The notes beneath the pieces are model-generated. The model was given only the letters and a program-made list of their open reading frames with translations. It ran no database searches and had not been told where the DNA came from. Positions 5,207 through 12,604 of a DNA stretch of 14,615 nucleotides are shown piece by piece; position 1 is the first letter of the stretch; the number at the start of each line of letters is the position of its first letter. Position numbers and translations under genes: made by a program. Source of the stretch: an uncultured Bacillota bacterium (GTDB taxonomy: Bacteria; Bacillota_I; Bacilli_A; Erysipelotrichales; Erysipelotrichaceae); assembly GCA_937919165.1 (NCBI GenBank), contig CALFPO010000069.1:1-14615 (forward strand), given 5' to 3'.

Positions 5207-6004
5207 ATGGGTCAGAAAGTAAGTCCAATAGGATTAAGAGTCGGTGTCATCCGTGATTGGGAATCCAGATGGTACGCTGAAAAAGAATATGGCGATTTAT
5301 TGCTGGAAGACGTTAACGTTCGTAAGCTTATCTTCAAGGAATGCGCTGATTGTCTAGTATCGCGCGTCGAGATCGAGAGAAGCAAGAACCGTGTCAACCT
5401 CATCATCAGAACAGCTCGTCCAGGCATGTTCATCGGCCAGGATGGCTCAAAGATCGAAGATCTTAAGAAGAAGCTCACCAAGCTCACCAAGGGCAAGGAA
5501 ATCAACATCAACATCGTTGAAGTTGCTAACCCTGATCTGGATGCAAGACTTGTAGCCCTCAAGATCGTCAAGATGCTTGAAGAGAGACAGTCATTCCGTA
5601 CAGCTCAGAAGAAAGCTATCCAGCAGACTATGAGAGCTGGCGCAAAGGGCATCAAGACTTCCATCGGCGGAAGACTTGGCGGCGCTGATATCGCCAGAAG
5701 CGAAGGCTATTCCGAGGGTTCGGTATCTCTGCATACGCTGAGATCTGATATCGACTATGCTTGGGAAGAAGCTATGACAGCTTATGGCAAGCTTGGTGTT
5801 AAGGTTTGGATCTGCCGCGGCGAAGTATTGCCAGGCGAAATGGTCAAGGAACCTGAAAAACCAAAGACAATGGGAAACAGGCCAAGAAGAGACAGAAGAG
5901 ACAACAGAAGATTCGATGGTCCTAGACCTGAGAACAAGGAAACTGCTCCTGTAGCTGCAGAGGCTGCTCCTGTTGAAGAAGTTAAGAAGGAGGATGCTGA
6001 ATAA
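5207..6004 (+). CDS. rpsC: 30S ribosomal protein S3 with long low-complexity C-terminal tail
   Basis: S3 lies at the mRNA entry channel and has helicase-assisting residues. The start MGQKVSPIGLRVG, the type II KH domain with its GQDG loop at 77-80, and the C-terminal domain with GAKGIKTSIGGRLGGADIAR (145-164) are all present. The protein is 265 residues, versus about 218 in Bacillus. Beyond about residue 216 it continues with a basic Arg/Asp/Asn-rich segment (225-240) and then an Ala/Glu-rich acidic end, APVAAEAAPVEEVKKEDAE. AAGGAGG six bases before the ATG overlaps the rplV stop. The tail's end also carries the ribosome binding site for rplP. Confidence 0.98.
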   Translation: MGQKVSPIGLRVGVIRDWESRWYAEKEYGDLLLEDVNVRKLIFKECADCLVSRVEIERSKNRVNLIIRTARPGMFIGQDGSKIEDLKKKLTKLTKGKEININIVEVANPDLDARLVALKIVKMLEERQSFRTAQKKAIQQTMRAGAKGIKTSIGGRLGGADIARSEGYSEGSVSLHTLRSDIDYAWEEAMTAYGKLGVKVWICRGEVLPGEMVKEPEKPKTMGNRPRRDRRDNRRFDGPRPENKETAPVAAEAAPVEEVKKEDAE

Positions 6005-6006
6005 TT

Positions 6007-6417
6007 ATGTTGATGCCAAAAAGAACAAAATATCGTCGTCCTCATCGTTTGAGTTACGAAGGTAAGTCAAAGGCCGGTCGCGAAATCGCATTCGGTGAAT
6101 ACGGTCTGGTTGCTATGGAAGGCGGATATGTTTCATCAAATCAGATCGAAGCAGCCCGTGTTGCCATGACAAGATACATGAACCGTGGTGGTCAGGTATG
6201 GATCAAGATCTTCCCTCAGCTGGCTATCACAAAGAAACCTCTGGAAGTGCGTATGGGTTCAGGTAAAGGTGCTCCAGAAGGTTGGGTAGCAGTTGTGCAA
6301 AGAGGCAGAGTAATGTTCGAGGTTGGTGGCGTTGATGAAGCCACTGCCAGAGAGGCTCTCCGTCTTGGTGCCAACAAGCTCCCTATCAAGGCTAAATTTA
6401 TACAGAAAGGTGAATAG
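6007..6417 (+). CDS. rplP: 50S ribosomal protein L16
   Basis: L16 sits between the A site and the central protuberance and positions aminoacyl-tRNA. The 136-residue protein begins MLMPKRTKYRRPHR and carries GSGKGAPEGWVAVVQRGRVM, with the conserved glycine-rich loop near the peptidyl transferase centre. Two ATGs compete, at 6007 and 6013. The AAGGAGG at 5987-5993 inside rpsC is 13 bases from the first and 19 from the second, and many homologues start MLMPKR, so 6007 is preferred. Only two bases separate it from the rpsC stop. Confidence 0.97.
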   Translation: MLMPKRTKYRRPHRLSYEGKSKAGREIAFGEYGLVAMEGGYVSSNQIEAARVAMTRYMNRGGQVWIKIFPQLAITKKPLEVRMGSGKGAPEGWVAVVQRGRVMFEVGGVDEATAREALRLGANKLPIKAKFIQKGE

Positions 6418-6419
6418 TT

Positions 6420-6623
6420 ATGAACATCAAGGAAATTAGAGATAAGTCATCTGACGAACTGAAGAAGTCATTAGACGAATGCAAAGTCGAACTATTCGAC
6501 CTCAGATTCCAGAGAGCTACAGGCTCAATCGAGAATCCAATGCGTATCAGAGAACTCAAGAAGTCAATTGCGAGAATCTTGACTGTCTTGAAGGAAAGAG
6601 AAAGTGAAGTAAAGGAGGGCTAG
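6420..6623 (+). CDS. rpmC: 50S ribosomal protein L29
   Basis: The 67-residue all-helical protein starts MNIKEIRDKSSDELKKSLDE and carries the L29 signature around FDLRFQRATGSIENPMRIRE. It sits next to L23 at the tunnel exit and helps form the docking site for nascent-chain factors. The ATG follows the rplP stop by two bases, with AAAGGTGA within the end of rplP as ribosome binding site. Its own end holds the strong AAAGGAGG for rpsQ. Confidence 0.97.
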   Translation: MNIKEIRDKSSDELKKSLDECKVELFDLRFQRATGSIENPMRIRELKKSIARILTVLKERESEVKEG

Positions 6624-6627
6624 ATAA

Positions 6628-6888
6628 ATGGAAAGAACTAATAGAAGAACTTTAACTGGTGTCGTTACTTCAGATAAGATGGACAAGACAATCGTCGTAG
6701 CCATCAACGAGAAGAAAAGCCATCCTTTATATAACAAGGGAAGTAAATTCACTAGAAAATTCAAGGCTCATGACGAAAACAACGAAGCTCATGTAGGCGA
6801 CACTGTTGAAATCATGGAAACCAGACAGCTTTCTAAGGAAGTGCATTTCCGTCTGGTTAAGGTAGTAGAAAAGGCCGTAATTCTATAG
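6628..6888 (+). CDS. rpsQ: 30S ribosomal protein S17
   Basis: The 86-residue OB-fold protein binds 16S rRNA helices 7 and 11 early in 30S assembly. The sequence RRTLTGVVTSDKMDKTIVVA (6-25) and the later VGDTVEIMETRQLSKEVHFR match the family closely, and the length is normal. The AAAGGAGG lies in the last codons of rpmC, four bases before this gene, so the two are likely translated together. Confidence 0.97.
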   Translation: MERTNRRTLTGVVTSDKMDKTIVVAINEKKSHPLYNKGSKFTRKFKAHDENNEAHVGDTVEIMETRQLSKEVHFRLVKVVEKAVIL

Positions 6889-6899
6889 GAGGTAAAAGT

Positions 6900-7268
6900 A
6901 TGATTAGTAATGAGACAAGACTGAAAGTTGCTGACAACACTGGCGCCAAAGAATTACTGGTAATCCGCTGCTTGGGTGGCTCAAGAAGAAAGTATGCCAA
7001 CATCGGTGATGTTGTTGTCTGCTCAGTAAAGGACGCAACACCTGGTGGAACCGCCAAGAAGGGTCAGGTTGTAAAGGCCGTAGTAGTAAGAACAAAGTAT
7101 GGTCTGAGAAGAGAGAATGGTTCATTCATCAAATTCGACGACAATGCTGCTGTTATCATCAAGGATGACAATACTCCACTCGGAACACGTATCTTTGGGC
7201 CAGTGGCAAGAGAGCTCCGTGATAAGGATTACATGAAGATCGTATCCTTAGCACCGGAAGTACTGTAG
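6900..7268 (+). CDS. rplN: 50S ribosomal protein L14
   Basis: At 122 residues it is exactly the usual size for L14, which forms intersubunit bridges with 16S rRNA and is the binding platform for the silencing factor RsfS. MISNETRLKVADNTGAKEL, then CLGGSRRKYANIGD, and the C-terminal FGPVARELRDKDYMKIVSLA are diagnostic. AGGAGG overlapping the rpsQ stop lies seven bases before the ATG. Confidence 0.98.
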   Translation: MISNETRLKVADNTGAKELLVIRCLGGSRRKYANIGDVVVCSVKDATPGGTAKKGQVVKAVVVRTKYGLRRENGSFIKFDDNAAVIIKDDNTPLGTRIFGPVARELRDKDYMKIVSLAPEVL

Positions 7269-7278
7269 GAGGTAACTT

Positions 7279-7554
7279 ATGAAGATCAAAAAAGGTGACA
7301 AAGTCAAAGTTATCGCTGGCGACGACAAGGGCGTAGTTGGCGAGGTAGTAGCTGTATTGCCAAGATCGAATAGAGTTATCGTTGAAGGCGTCAACGTATG
7401 CAAGAAGCATGCAAAGCCTTCAAACGCTAATCCTGATGGTGGCATCATCGATAAGGAAATGCCTATCAACGCTTCTAACGTAAAATTGGCTGATGCCAAG
7501 GATACCAAGAAGAAGAAGGCAACAAAGAAGGCTGTAAAGGGGGATAAGAAATAA
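7279..7554 (+). CDS. rplX: 50S ribosomal protein L24, short form with lysine tail
   Basis: L24 starts 50S assembly by binding the 5' end of 23S rRNA. The KOW motif is plain at MKIKKGDKVKVIAGDDKGVV, followed by EVVAVLPRSNRVIVEGVN and KPSNANPDGGIIDKEMPI. The protein has 91 residues against about 101-105 in most relatives. Instead of the usual C-terminal part with a basic RxxKKSGE-like end, it finishes in a lysine- and alanine-rich tail from about residue 72. Because KOW and rRNA-binding parts are intact it should be functional. AGGAGG overlaps the rplN stop, and its own stop shares a base with the start of rplE. Confidence 0.96.
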   Translation: MKIKKGDKVKVIAGDDKGVVGEVVAVLPRSNRVIVEGVNVCKKHAKPSNANPDGGIIDKEMPINASNVKLADAKDTKKKKATKKAVKGDKK

Positions 7555-8093
7555 TGAACCGTTTACAAGAGAAGTACATCAAAGAAGTAAGAGAAACTCT
7601 TATCAAGAAACACAATTATTCTTCTAGCATGGAATGCCCAAAGGTCGTAAAGATCGTCATCAACATGGGCGTAGGTGAAGCAGTATCTGAGCCAAAGCAG
7701 CTCGAAGATGCTGTAGCTGACCTGACAAACATCTCTGGACAGCACCCAGTAATCACCAAGGCTAAGAAGTCAATCGCCAACTTCAAACTGAGAGAAGGCA
7801 CTCCAATCGGATGCAAGGTTACTCTTAGAGGCGAAAGAATGTATGAATTCCTGGATAAGCTGGTTAACGTATCCTTGCCAAGAGTTAGAGACTTCCGTGG
7901 CGTAAGCAACACTGCTTTCGACGGTAGAGGTAACTACACTCTGGGCATCAAGGAACAGATCATCTTCCCAGAAATCGAATACGATAAGGTAAGCAAGGTT
8001 CGTGGTATGGATATCGTTATCGTAACCACAGCCAAGACAAATGAAGAAGCCAAGGAACTGTTAGCTGAACTTGGCATGCCATTTGCGAAGTAG
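7554..8093 (+). CDS. rplE: 50S ribosomal protein L5
   Basis: L5 anchors 5S rRNA in the central protuberance and contacts the P-site tRNA elbow. The 179-residue length is that of the Bacillus protein. NRLQEKYIKEVRETLIKK at the N terminus, KVVKIVINMGVGEA, and RVRDFRGVSNTAFDGRGNYT (the P-site loop region) identify it, and it ends with ELLAELGMPFAK. The ATG overlaps the rplX stop by one base (TAATG), and the AAGGGGG near the end of rplX serves as ribosome binding site. Confidence 0.98.
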   Translation: MNRLQEKYIKEVRETLIKKHNYSSSMECPKVVKIVINMGVGEAVSEPKQLEDAVADLTNISGQHPVITKAKKSIANFKLREGTPIGCKVTLRGERMYEFLDKLVNVSLPRVRDFRGVSNTAFDGRGNYTLGIKEQIIFPEIEYDKVSKVRGMDIVIVTTAKTNEEAKELLAELGMPFAK

Positions 8094-8106
8094 GAAAGGA
8101 GAACTC

Positions 8107-8292
8107 ATGGCAAAGACATCAATGAAGGTTAAGGCACATCGTCCAGCTAAGTTCTCTACAAGAGCTTACACAAGATGTGAAAGATGTGGACGTCCACATT
8201 CTGTATTAAGAAAGTATAAGTTATGCCGTATCTGCTTCAGAGAGTTGGCTTACAAGGGCCAGATTCCTGGAGTAAAGAAGGCTAGCTGGTAA
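8107..8292 (+). CDS. rpsN: 30S ribosomal protein S14, zinc-binding type
   Basis: The 61-residue protein carries CERC (24-27) and CRIC (40-43), the four ligands of the zinc form of S14 (type Z); the zinc-free form is longer and lacks them. S14 organises the 30S head with S3 and S10. An upstream in-frame ATG exists at 8071, but it lies inside rplE and would add 12 residues. The ATG at 8107 is preceded by AAAGGAG at the proper distance and gives the standard MAKTSMKVK start. Many Bacillota encode a second, zinc-free S14 elsewhere for zinc shortage, which cannot be judged here. Confidence 0.97.
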   Translation: MAKTSMKVKAHRPAKFSTRAYTRCERCGRPHSVLRKYKLCRICFRELAYKGQIPGVKKASW

Positions 8293-8308
8293 AGGAGGGT
8301 AAAATCAA

Positions 8309-8710
8309 ATGAGTATGACAGATCCAATTGCGGATATGCTGACAAGAATCAGAAACGGTTTACATGCCGGTCATGATACAGTAGTTGTTCCTGCAAGCAA
8401 GATGAAAGTTGAAATTGCCCGTATCCTTAAGCAGGAAGGTTACATCAATGACTTTGCTGTTGAAGGCGAAGCTGCCAAAGATAAGGCAATCACAATTCAG
8501 CTGAAGTATGGACCAGACAAGCAGAAGGTCATCACTGGCCTCAAGAGAATCTCTAAACCTGGTCTTAGAGTTTATGCAAAGGGTGATAACGTTCCAAGAG
8601 TTCTTAATGGATTAGGTATTGCCATCATATCTACATCAAAAGGCTTGATGAGCGACCGCGATGCGCGCAAGGCACATCTGGGTGGCGAAGTCGTTGCCTA
8701 TGTATGGTAA
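8309..8710 (+). CDS. rpsH: 30S ribosomal protein S8
   Basis: S8 binds the central domain of 16S rRNA and, in several bacteria, represses translation of its own operon. The 133-residue sequence starts MSMTDPIADMLTRIRNG and ends with GEVVAYVW. The RNA-binding C-terminal part, GLGIAIISTSKGLMSDRDAR, is intact. Two ATGs are available. GGAGGG lies nine bases before the first (8309) and 15 before the second, so the first is used. No S8 target-like structure was recognised in the window. Confidence 0.98.
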   Translation: MSMTDPIADMLTRIRNGLHAGHDTVVVPASKMKVEIARILKQEGYINDFAVEGEAAKDKAITIQLKYGPDKQKVITGLKRISKPGLRVYAKGDNVPRVLNGLGIAIISTSKGLMSDRDARKAHLGGEVVAYVW

Positions 8711-8728
8711 TTATTAAGGAGAGATTAA

Positions 8729-9277
8729 ATGTCACGTATCGGAAATAAAACGATTACCATTCCTGCCGGATGCGAAATCACTGTATCCGACAGCAATGAG
8801 GTGACGGTAAAGGGACCTAAGGGAACTTTATCACGTCAATTCAGTCCACTTGTAGAAATCAAAGTGGAAAACGGAGAAGTAAACTGCAAGAGAGCTAACG
8901 AAGAGAAGCACACCAAGCAGCTCCATGGCACAACCAGAGCCCTTATCAACAACATGATCGTCGGCTGCAACGAGACTTTCACTAAGACATTGGAGATCGT
9001 CGGCATCGGTTACAAAGCTGAAATGAGCGGCAAGGTGCTTAAGCTAAACTTAGGCTATTCTCATGAAATCAACTACGAGATCGAGGATGGAATCACTGTT
9101 GAGGTTCCAAACCCACAGACAATCGTAGTATCAGGCATCGACAAGCAGAGAGTCGGTGAAGTAGCAGCGGTAATCAGATCATACCGCAAGCCTGAACCTT
9201 ACAAAGGCAAGGGTATCAGATATAAAGGTGAACACGTCGCTCATAAGGAAGGCAAGACGGCTGTTTCCGGATCATAG
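8729..9277 (+). CDS. rplF: 50S ribosomal protein L6
   Basis: L6 is a two-domain protein near the sarcin-ricin loop and the factor-binding site. MSRIGNKTITIPAG opens the first domain, VGIGYKAEMSGKVLKLNLGY links the two, and KPEPYKGKGIRYKGE is the C-terminal signature that contacts 23S rRNA. At 182 residues it is near the usual 178-180. AAGGAGAG precedes the ATG, and 18 bases separate it from the gene on either side. Confidence 0.98.
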   Translation: MSRIGNKTITIPAGCEITVSDSNEVTVKGPKGTLSRQFSPLVEIKVENGEVNCKRANEEKHTKQLHGTTRALINNMIVGCNETFTKTLEIVGIGYKAEMSGKVLKLNLGYSHEINYEIEDGITVEVPNPQTIVVSGIDKQRVGEVAAVIRSYRKPEPYKGKGIRYKGEHVAHKEGKTAVSGS

Positions 9278-9295
9278 TGGGAAAGGAGTAAGAGA

Positions 9296-9652
9296 ATGTA
9301 TTCAAAAGAAGACAAAAACAAGAATCGTCAGAGAAGACATGAACGCATCAGAAACAAGATTTCTGGTACTGCAACTTGCCCACGTTTGAGCGTATTCCGT
9401 TCAAATGCCAATATTCATGCACAGGTTATCGATGATGAAAATGGCACAACACTGGTAAGTTGTTCATCAGTAGAAATGAAATTAGAAAATGGCGGTAATG
9501 TGGAAGCCGCTAAGACAGTTGGCACAGAGCTCGCAAAGAGAGCGCTTGAAAAGGGAATTGAAACTGTAGTATTCGACCGTGGTGGCTATGTATACCATGG
9601 ACGTGTACAGGCATTGGCAGACGCAGCTAGAGAAGCTGGTCTCAAGTTCTAA
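9296..9652 (+). CDS. rplR: 50S ribosomal protein L18
   Basis: L18 binds 5S rRNA together with L5 and delivers it to the 50S subunit. The 118 residues contain the basic N terminus DKNKNRQRRHERIRNKISGT, then RLSVFRSNANIHAQVIDD, and the C-terminal FDRGGYVYHGRVQALADAA, all diagnostic. AAAGGAG lies about eight bases before the ATG. It follows rplF by 18 bases and precedes rpsE by 11. Confidence 0.98.
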   Translation: MYSKEDKNKNRQRRHERIRNKISGTATCPRLSVFRSNANIHAQVIDDENGTTLVSCSSVEMKLENGGNVEAAKTVGTELAKRALEKGIETVVFDRGGYVYHGRVQALADAAREAGLKF

Positions 9653-9663
9653 GGAGTTATTGC

Positions 9664-10212
9664 ATGGAAAATACAAATAAAGATAACAAGAAAGAATTCA
9701 GAAGACCTAACAGACGTTTCAATAGGGAAGAGAAAGAATTCGAAGAGCGTGTAGTTCAGATCAATCGTATTTCCAAGACTGTTAAGGGTGGTCGTAAGAT
9801 GAGATTTGCGGCTATCGTAGTAGTCGGAGATAAGAAGGGTCGTGTAGGCTACGCAATCGGAAAAGCCAATGAAGTTCCTGATGCTATCAGAAAAGCATCT
9901 GAAGGTGCCAAGAAGAATGTCAAGAGAATTCCACTAGTAGATGGATACAGAACTATCCCTCATGCAACTACAGGCAGATACGGCGCTGGTGAAGTAGTGC
10001 TCAGACCAGCTGCTGAAGGTACTGGTATCGTTGCAGGTGGCGTAGTGCGTGCTATCCTCGAATTAGCAGGTGCAACCGATGTCATCACAAAGTGCGTTGG
10101 TTCGCGTACCCCAATCAACCAGGTACATGCTACCATGGCTGCTTTGACTGAACTGAAGACTGTCAATTCAGTAGCTAAGCTCCGTGGACTTAAGGTTGAA
10201 GAAGTACGATAG
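9664..10212 (+). CDS. rpsE: 30S ribosomal protein S5 with N-terminal extension
   Basis: S5 lies at the mRNA entry and decoding accuracy region with S4 and S12; its mutations cause spectinomycin resistance or ambiguity. The double-stranded RNA-binding part begins around EFEERVVQINRISKTVKGG, followed by RMRFAAIVVVGD-like residues as KMRFAAIVVVGDKKGRVG. The C terminus is LKTVNSVAKLRGLKVEEV. The protein has 182 residues versus about 166. The excess is an Asn/Arg/Lys-rich leader, MENTNKDNKKEFRRPNRRF. AAGGAG lies close before the ATG and overlaps the end of rplR. Confidence 0.98.
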   Translation: MENTNKDNKKEFRRPNRRFNREEKEFEERVVQINRISKTVKGGRKMRFAAIVVVGDKKGRVGYAIGKANEVPDAIRKASEGAKKNVKRIPLVDGYRTIPHATTGRYGAGEVVLRPAAEGTGIVAGGVVRAILELAGATDVITKCVGSRTPINQVHATMAALTELKTVNSVAKLRGLKVEEVR

Positions 10213-10222
10213 GAGGTGTGCT

Positions 10223-10663
10223 ATGAACTTACATGAGATGAAATACAATGATGGTGCTAGACACACCACTAAGCGTTTAGGCAGAGGCCAGGGTTCTGGC
10301 CAGGGCAAGACAGCCGGTAAGGGCCATAAGGGCCAGAATGCCAGAAGCGGCGGCGGCGTTGCGATCGGTTTCGAAGGCGGACAGACTCCATTCTTCAAAT
10401 CAATGCCTAAGAGAGGTTTCACAAACATCAATCGTCTGGAATATGCAGTCGTTAACCTTAGCGATCTGAATGGTTTCGATGAGGGAACTACAGTTACTCC
10501 AGAATTACTTAAGCAGGCCGGCATCATCAAGAAGACTCTTGATGGCGTAAAGATCCTTGGCAATGGCACATTAGAGAAGAAGCTCGACGTTAAGTGCAAC
10601 AAGGTATCAAAGAGTGCTCAGGCAGCAATTGAAAAGGCAGGCGGAAAAGTAGAGGTGATCTAA
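10223..10663 (+). CDS. rplO: 50S ribosomal protein L15
   Basis: L15 is a late-assembly protein with a long basic N-terminal extension into 23S rRNA. The 146 residues open MNLHEMKYNDGARHTTKRLG, followed by the glycine-rich GRGQGSGQGKTAGKGHKGQ and SGGGVAIGFEGGQTPFF. AGGAGG overlapping the rpsE stop is about eight bases before the ATG at 10223. A longer in-frame ATG at 10184 lies inside rpsE and has no support. The gene that normally sits between rpsE and rplO, rpmD (L30), is missing: only ten bases lie between them. The stop shares its last A with the start of secY. Confidence 0.97.
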   Translation: MNLHEMKYNDGARHTTKRLGRGQGSGQGKTAGKGHKGQNARSGGGVAIGFEGGQTPFFKSMPKRGFTNINRLEYAVVNLSDLNGFDEGTTVTPELLKQAGIIKKTLDGVKILGNGTLEKKLDVKCNKVSKSAQAAIEKAGGKVEVI

Positions 10664-11943
10664 TGTTTAAAACATTCTTAGATTTCTTCAAAAACAAGGA
10701 AATACGCAAGAAGATATTCTTCACCCTGCTGATACTGTTCATCTATAGGCTTGGTTCAGCAATCCCTGCTCCAGGCATCAACAGTACCTATATCAAGCTG
10801 GGCGCAAACTCATTGCTTAATCTGATGAATATCTTGGGCGGCGGCTCCATTGAGCAGATGTCAATCTTCTCATTGGGTGTCGGCCCATACATCACTGCCA
10901 GCATCATCATTGAATTGCTGGCAATGGATATCATTCCTGCTTTGGCTGAGATGGCTAAATCTGGCAAGAAGGGCCGTCAGCAGATGGACCGCATCACCAG
11001 GTACCTTGGCGTGGCAATGGGCCTTTTCCAGGGCTACTTCATCGTCAAGCTCTTGTCTGACAGCTATCCAGGACTTGTAGATAATCCAGGATTTGTATCA
11101 TATCTATATATTTCCGTAATCTTTACGGCAGGCACCATGTTCCTGATGTGGCTATCTGACCAGATAACCGCCAAGGGTGTCGGCAACGGAACCTCAATGA
11201 TCATCTTTGCGGGTATCGTAGCCGATATGCCTAATACCTGGAGAACCGTTTATGACACCTTCATCGGTGAAGGCGCTACGAGCCCTCTAGGCATCGGCGG
11301 CTTTGTTGCCTACTGCATCATGTATGTGGCAATCATCGTTCTGGTTGTGCTCATGCAGATGGCTGAAAGAAGAATTCCTATTCAGCAGTCTTCATCAAGA
11401 GCTCTAAACAAGACCAAAGGCGATCTAAACCACATCCCATTGAAGATCAACTCGGCATCAGTTGTGCCAGTAATCTTCGCTTCTGCACTGATCCAGGGTC
11501 CACAGATCATTGCCTCTTGGGTTAACACCAAGGCATATGAGTGGCTGGCTAAAGTCTGCGACTTCACTAGCCCATGGTTCCTGTGCTTCTATGCAGTGCT
11601 GATCATATTGTTCACATTCTTCTATACGAATCTGACCATCGACCCTCAGAAGATGGCAGATGACCTGTCGAAGAATGGACAATACATTCCAGGTGTAAGA
11701 CCTGGTACCGAAACCAAGAACCATGTATCAAAGGTACTCAATAGGATCACGGTTCTGGGTTCATTGCTGTTGACGTTCATCGCCATACTGCCATACGCTG
11801 TATCCAACCTTACTGGTCTGTCACAGCGTGCAGCTATCGGCGGCACTGGTATCATCATTGTTGTGGGTGTAGCAATGGATACAATAAAGCAGTTGAAAGG
11901 ACAGTTGACATCAAAGCAATACAAGAGTTTTGTAGGAAAATAG
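10663..11943 (+). CDS. secY: protein translocase subunit SecY
   Basis: SecY is the membrane channel of the Sec translocon, which exports preproteins with SecA and SecE/G. The 426-residue protein has the expected ten hydrophobic segments, the first at about 18-37 after a cytoplasmic basic N terminus. The plug region follows it (about 55-75), and SDQITAKGVGNGTSMIIFAGI spans about 165-185. The cytoplasmic loop between TM8 and TM9, which contacts SecA and the ribosome, contains IPGVRPGTETKNH (342-354), and the C terminus is short (QYKSFVGK). The ATG overlaps the rplO stop by one base, so it is coupled to L15, with AGAGGTGA as ribosome binding site. Confidence 0.98.
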   Translation: MFKTFLDFFKNKEIRKKIFFTLLILFIYRLGSAIPAPGINSTYIKLGANSLLNLMNILGGGSIEQMSIFSLGVGPYITASIIIELLAMDIIPALAEMAKSGKKGRQQMDRITRYLGVAMGLFQGYFIVKLLSDSYPGLVDNPGFVSYLYISVIFTAGTMFLMWLSDQITAKGVGNGTSMIIFAGIVADMPNTWRTVYDTFIGEGATSPLGIGGFVAYCIMYVAIIVLVVLMQMAERRIPIQQSSSRALNKTKGDLNHIPLKINSASVVPVIFASALIQGPQIIASWVNTKAYEWLAKVCDFTSPWFLCFYAVLIILFTFFYTNLTIDPQKMADDLSKNGQYIPGVRPGTETKNHVSKVLNRITVLGSLLLTFIAILPYAVSNLTGLSQRAAIGGTGIIIVVGVAMDTIKQLKGQLTSKQYKSFVGK

Positions 11944-11953
11944 GAGGGAACGC

Positions 11954-12604
11954 ATGAATCTTCTCATTATCGGAGCTCCTGGTGCCGGAAAAGGCACAAT
12001 GTCCAACAAGATCATCGACGACTTCGGGGTTGTCCATGTATCGACTGGGGATATGCTTAGAGCAGCTATTGCTGATAAGACGGCAGTAGGTCTCAAAGCC
12101 AAGGAGTTCATGGATAAAGGTGAACTTGTGCCCGACGACATCATTCACGACATCATCGTGGAAAGACTGTCGAAGGACGACATGAGAAACGGCTTCCTGT
12201 TCGATGGCTATCCAAGAACAGAGGTCCAGGCTCATGATCTCGACAAGATACTTGAGGAGGTCGGCATGAAGATTGACTCCGTAATCAATCTTGATATCGC
12301 CGATGAAGTGCTGATGAAAAGAATCACCGGCAGAAGGTCATGTCCCGAATGCGGAGCCATCTACAACATCTATTACCTGCCTCCAAAGAATGAAGGCAAA
12401 TGCGATAGATGCGGCAGTGAGCTCAGCCAAAGAAGCGATGATACTTCTGAGTCCCTGACAACAAGGCTCAAGGAGTATCACAAGAATACAGAACCTGTTA
12501 TTGCGCATTATGAAAAGATGGACTTAGTGAGAAACATCGACGCTGATCAGGATAGAGAGAATGTCTATGCTGATATAAAGTCTGTCTTGGAAGGTTTGAA
12601 ATGA
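11954..12604 (+). CDS. adk: adenylate kinase, zinc-LID type
   Basis: Adenylate kinase converts ATP and AMP to two ADP in the cytosol, keeping the adenylate pool balanced. The P-loop GAPGAGKGT is at 7-15, the AMP-binding STGDMLR at 30-36 and FDGYPRT at 83-89 (most relatives have F in place of Y86). The LID domain has C130, C133, C150 and C153, the four-cysteine zinc site typical of Gram-positive enzymes; many Gram-negative enzymes lack it. The 216-residue length is normal. AGGAGGG overlaps the secY stop. Its stop overlaps the map start (ATGA), so the two are translationally coupled. Confidence 0.98.
   Translation: MNLLIIGAPGAGKGTMSNKIIDDFGVVHVSTGDMLRAAIADKTAVGLKAKEFMDKGELVPDDIIHDIIVERLSKDDMRNGFLFDGYPRTEVQAHDLDKILEEVGMKIDSVINLDIADEVLMKRITGRRSCPECGAIYNIYYLPPKNEGKCDRCGSELSQRSDDTSESLTTRLKEYHKNTEPVIAHYEKMDLVRNIDADQDRENVYADIKSVLEGLK

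Noticed and set aside
8071..8106. Upstream ATG extending S14 by 12 residues
   Set aside because: It lies inside rplE in another frame. The ATG at 8107 has the ribosome binding site and gives the exact family N terminus.
10184..10222. Upstream ATG extending L15 by 13 residues
   Set aside because: It lies inside rpsE and lacks a ribosome binding site. MNLHEMKYNDG at 10223 is the canonical start, with AGGAGG before it.
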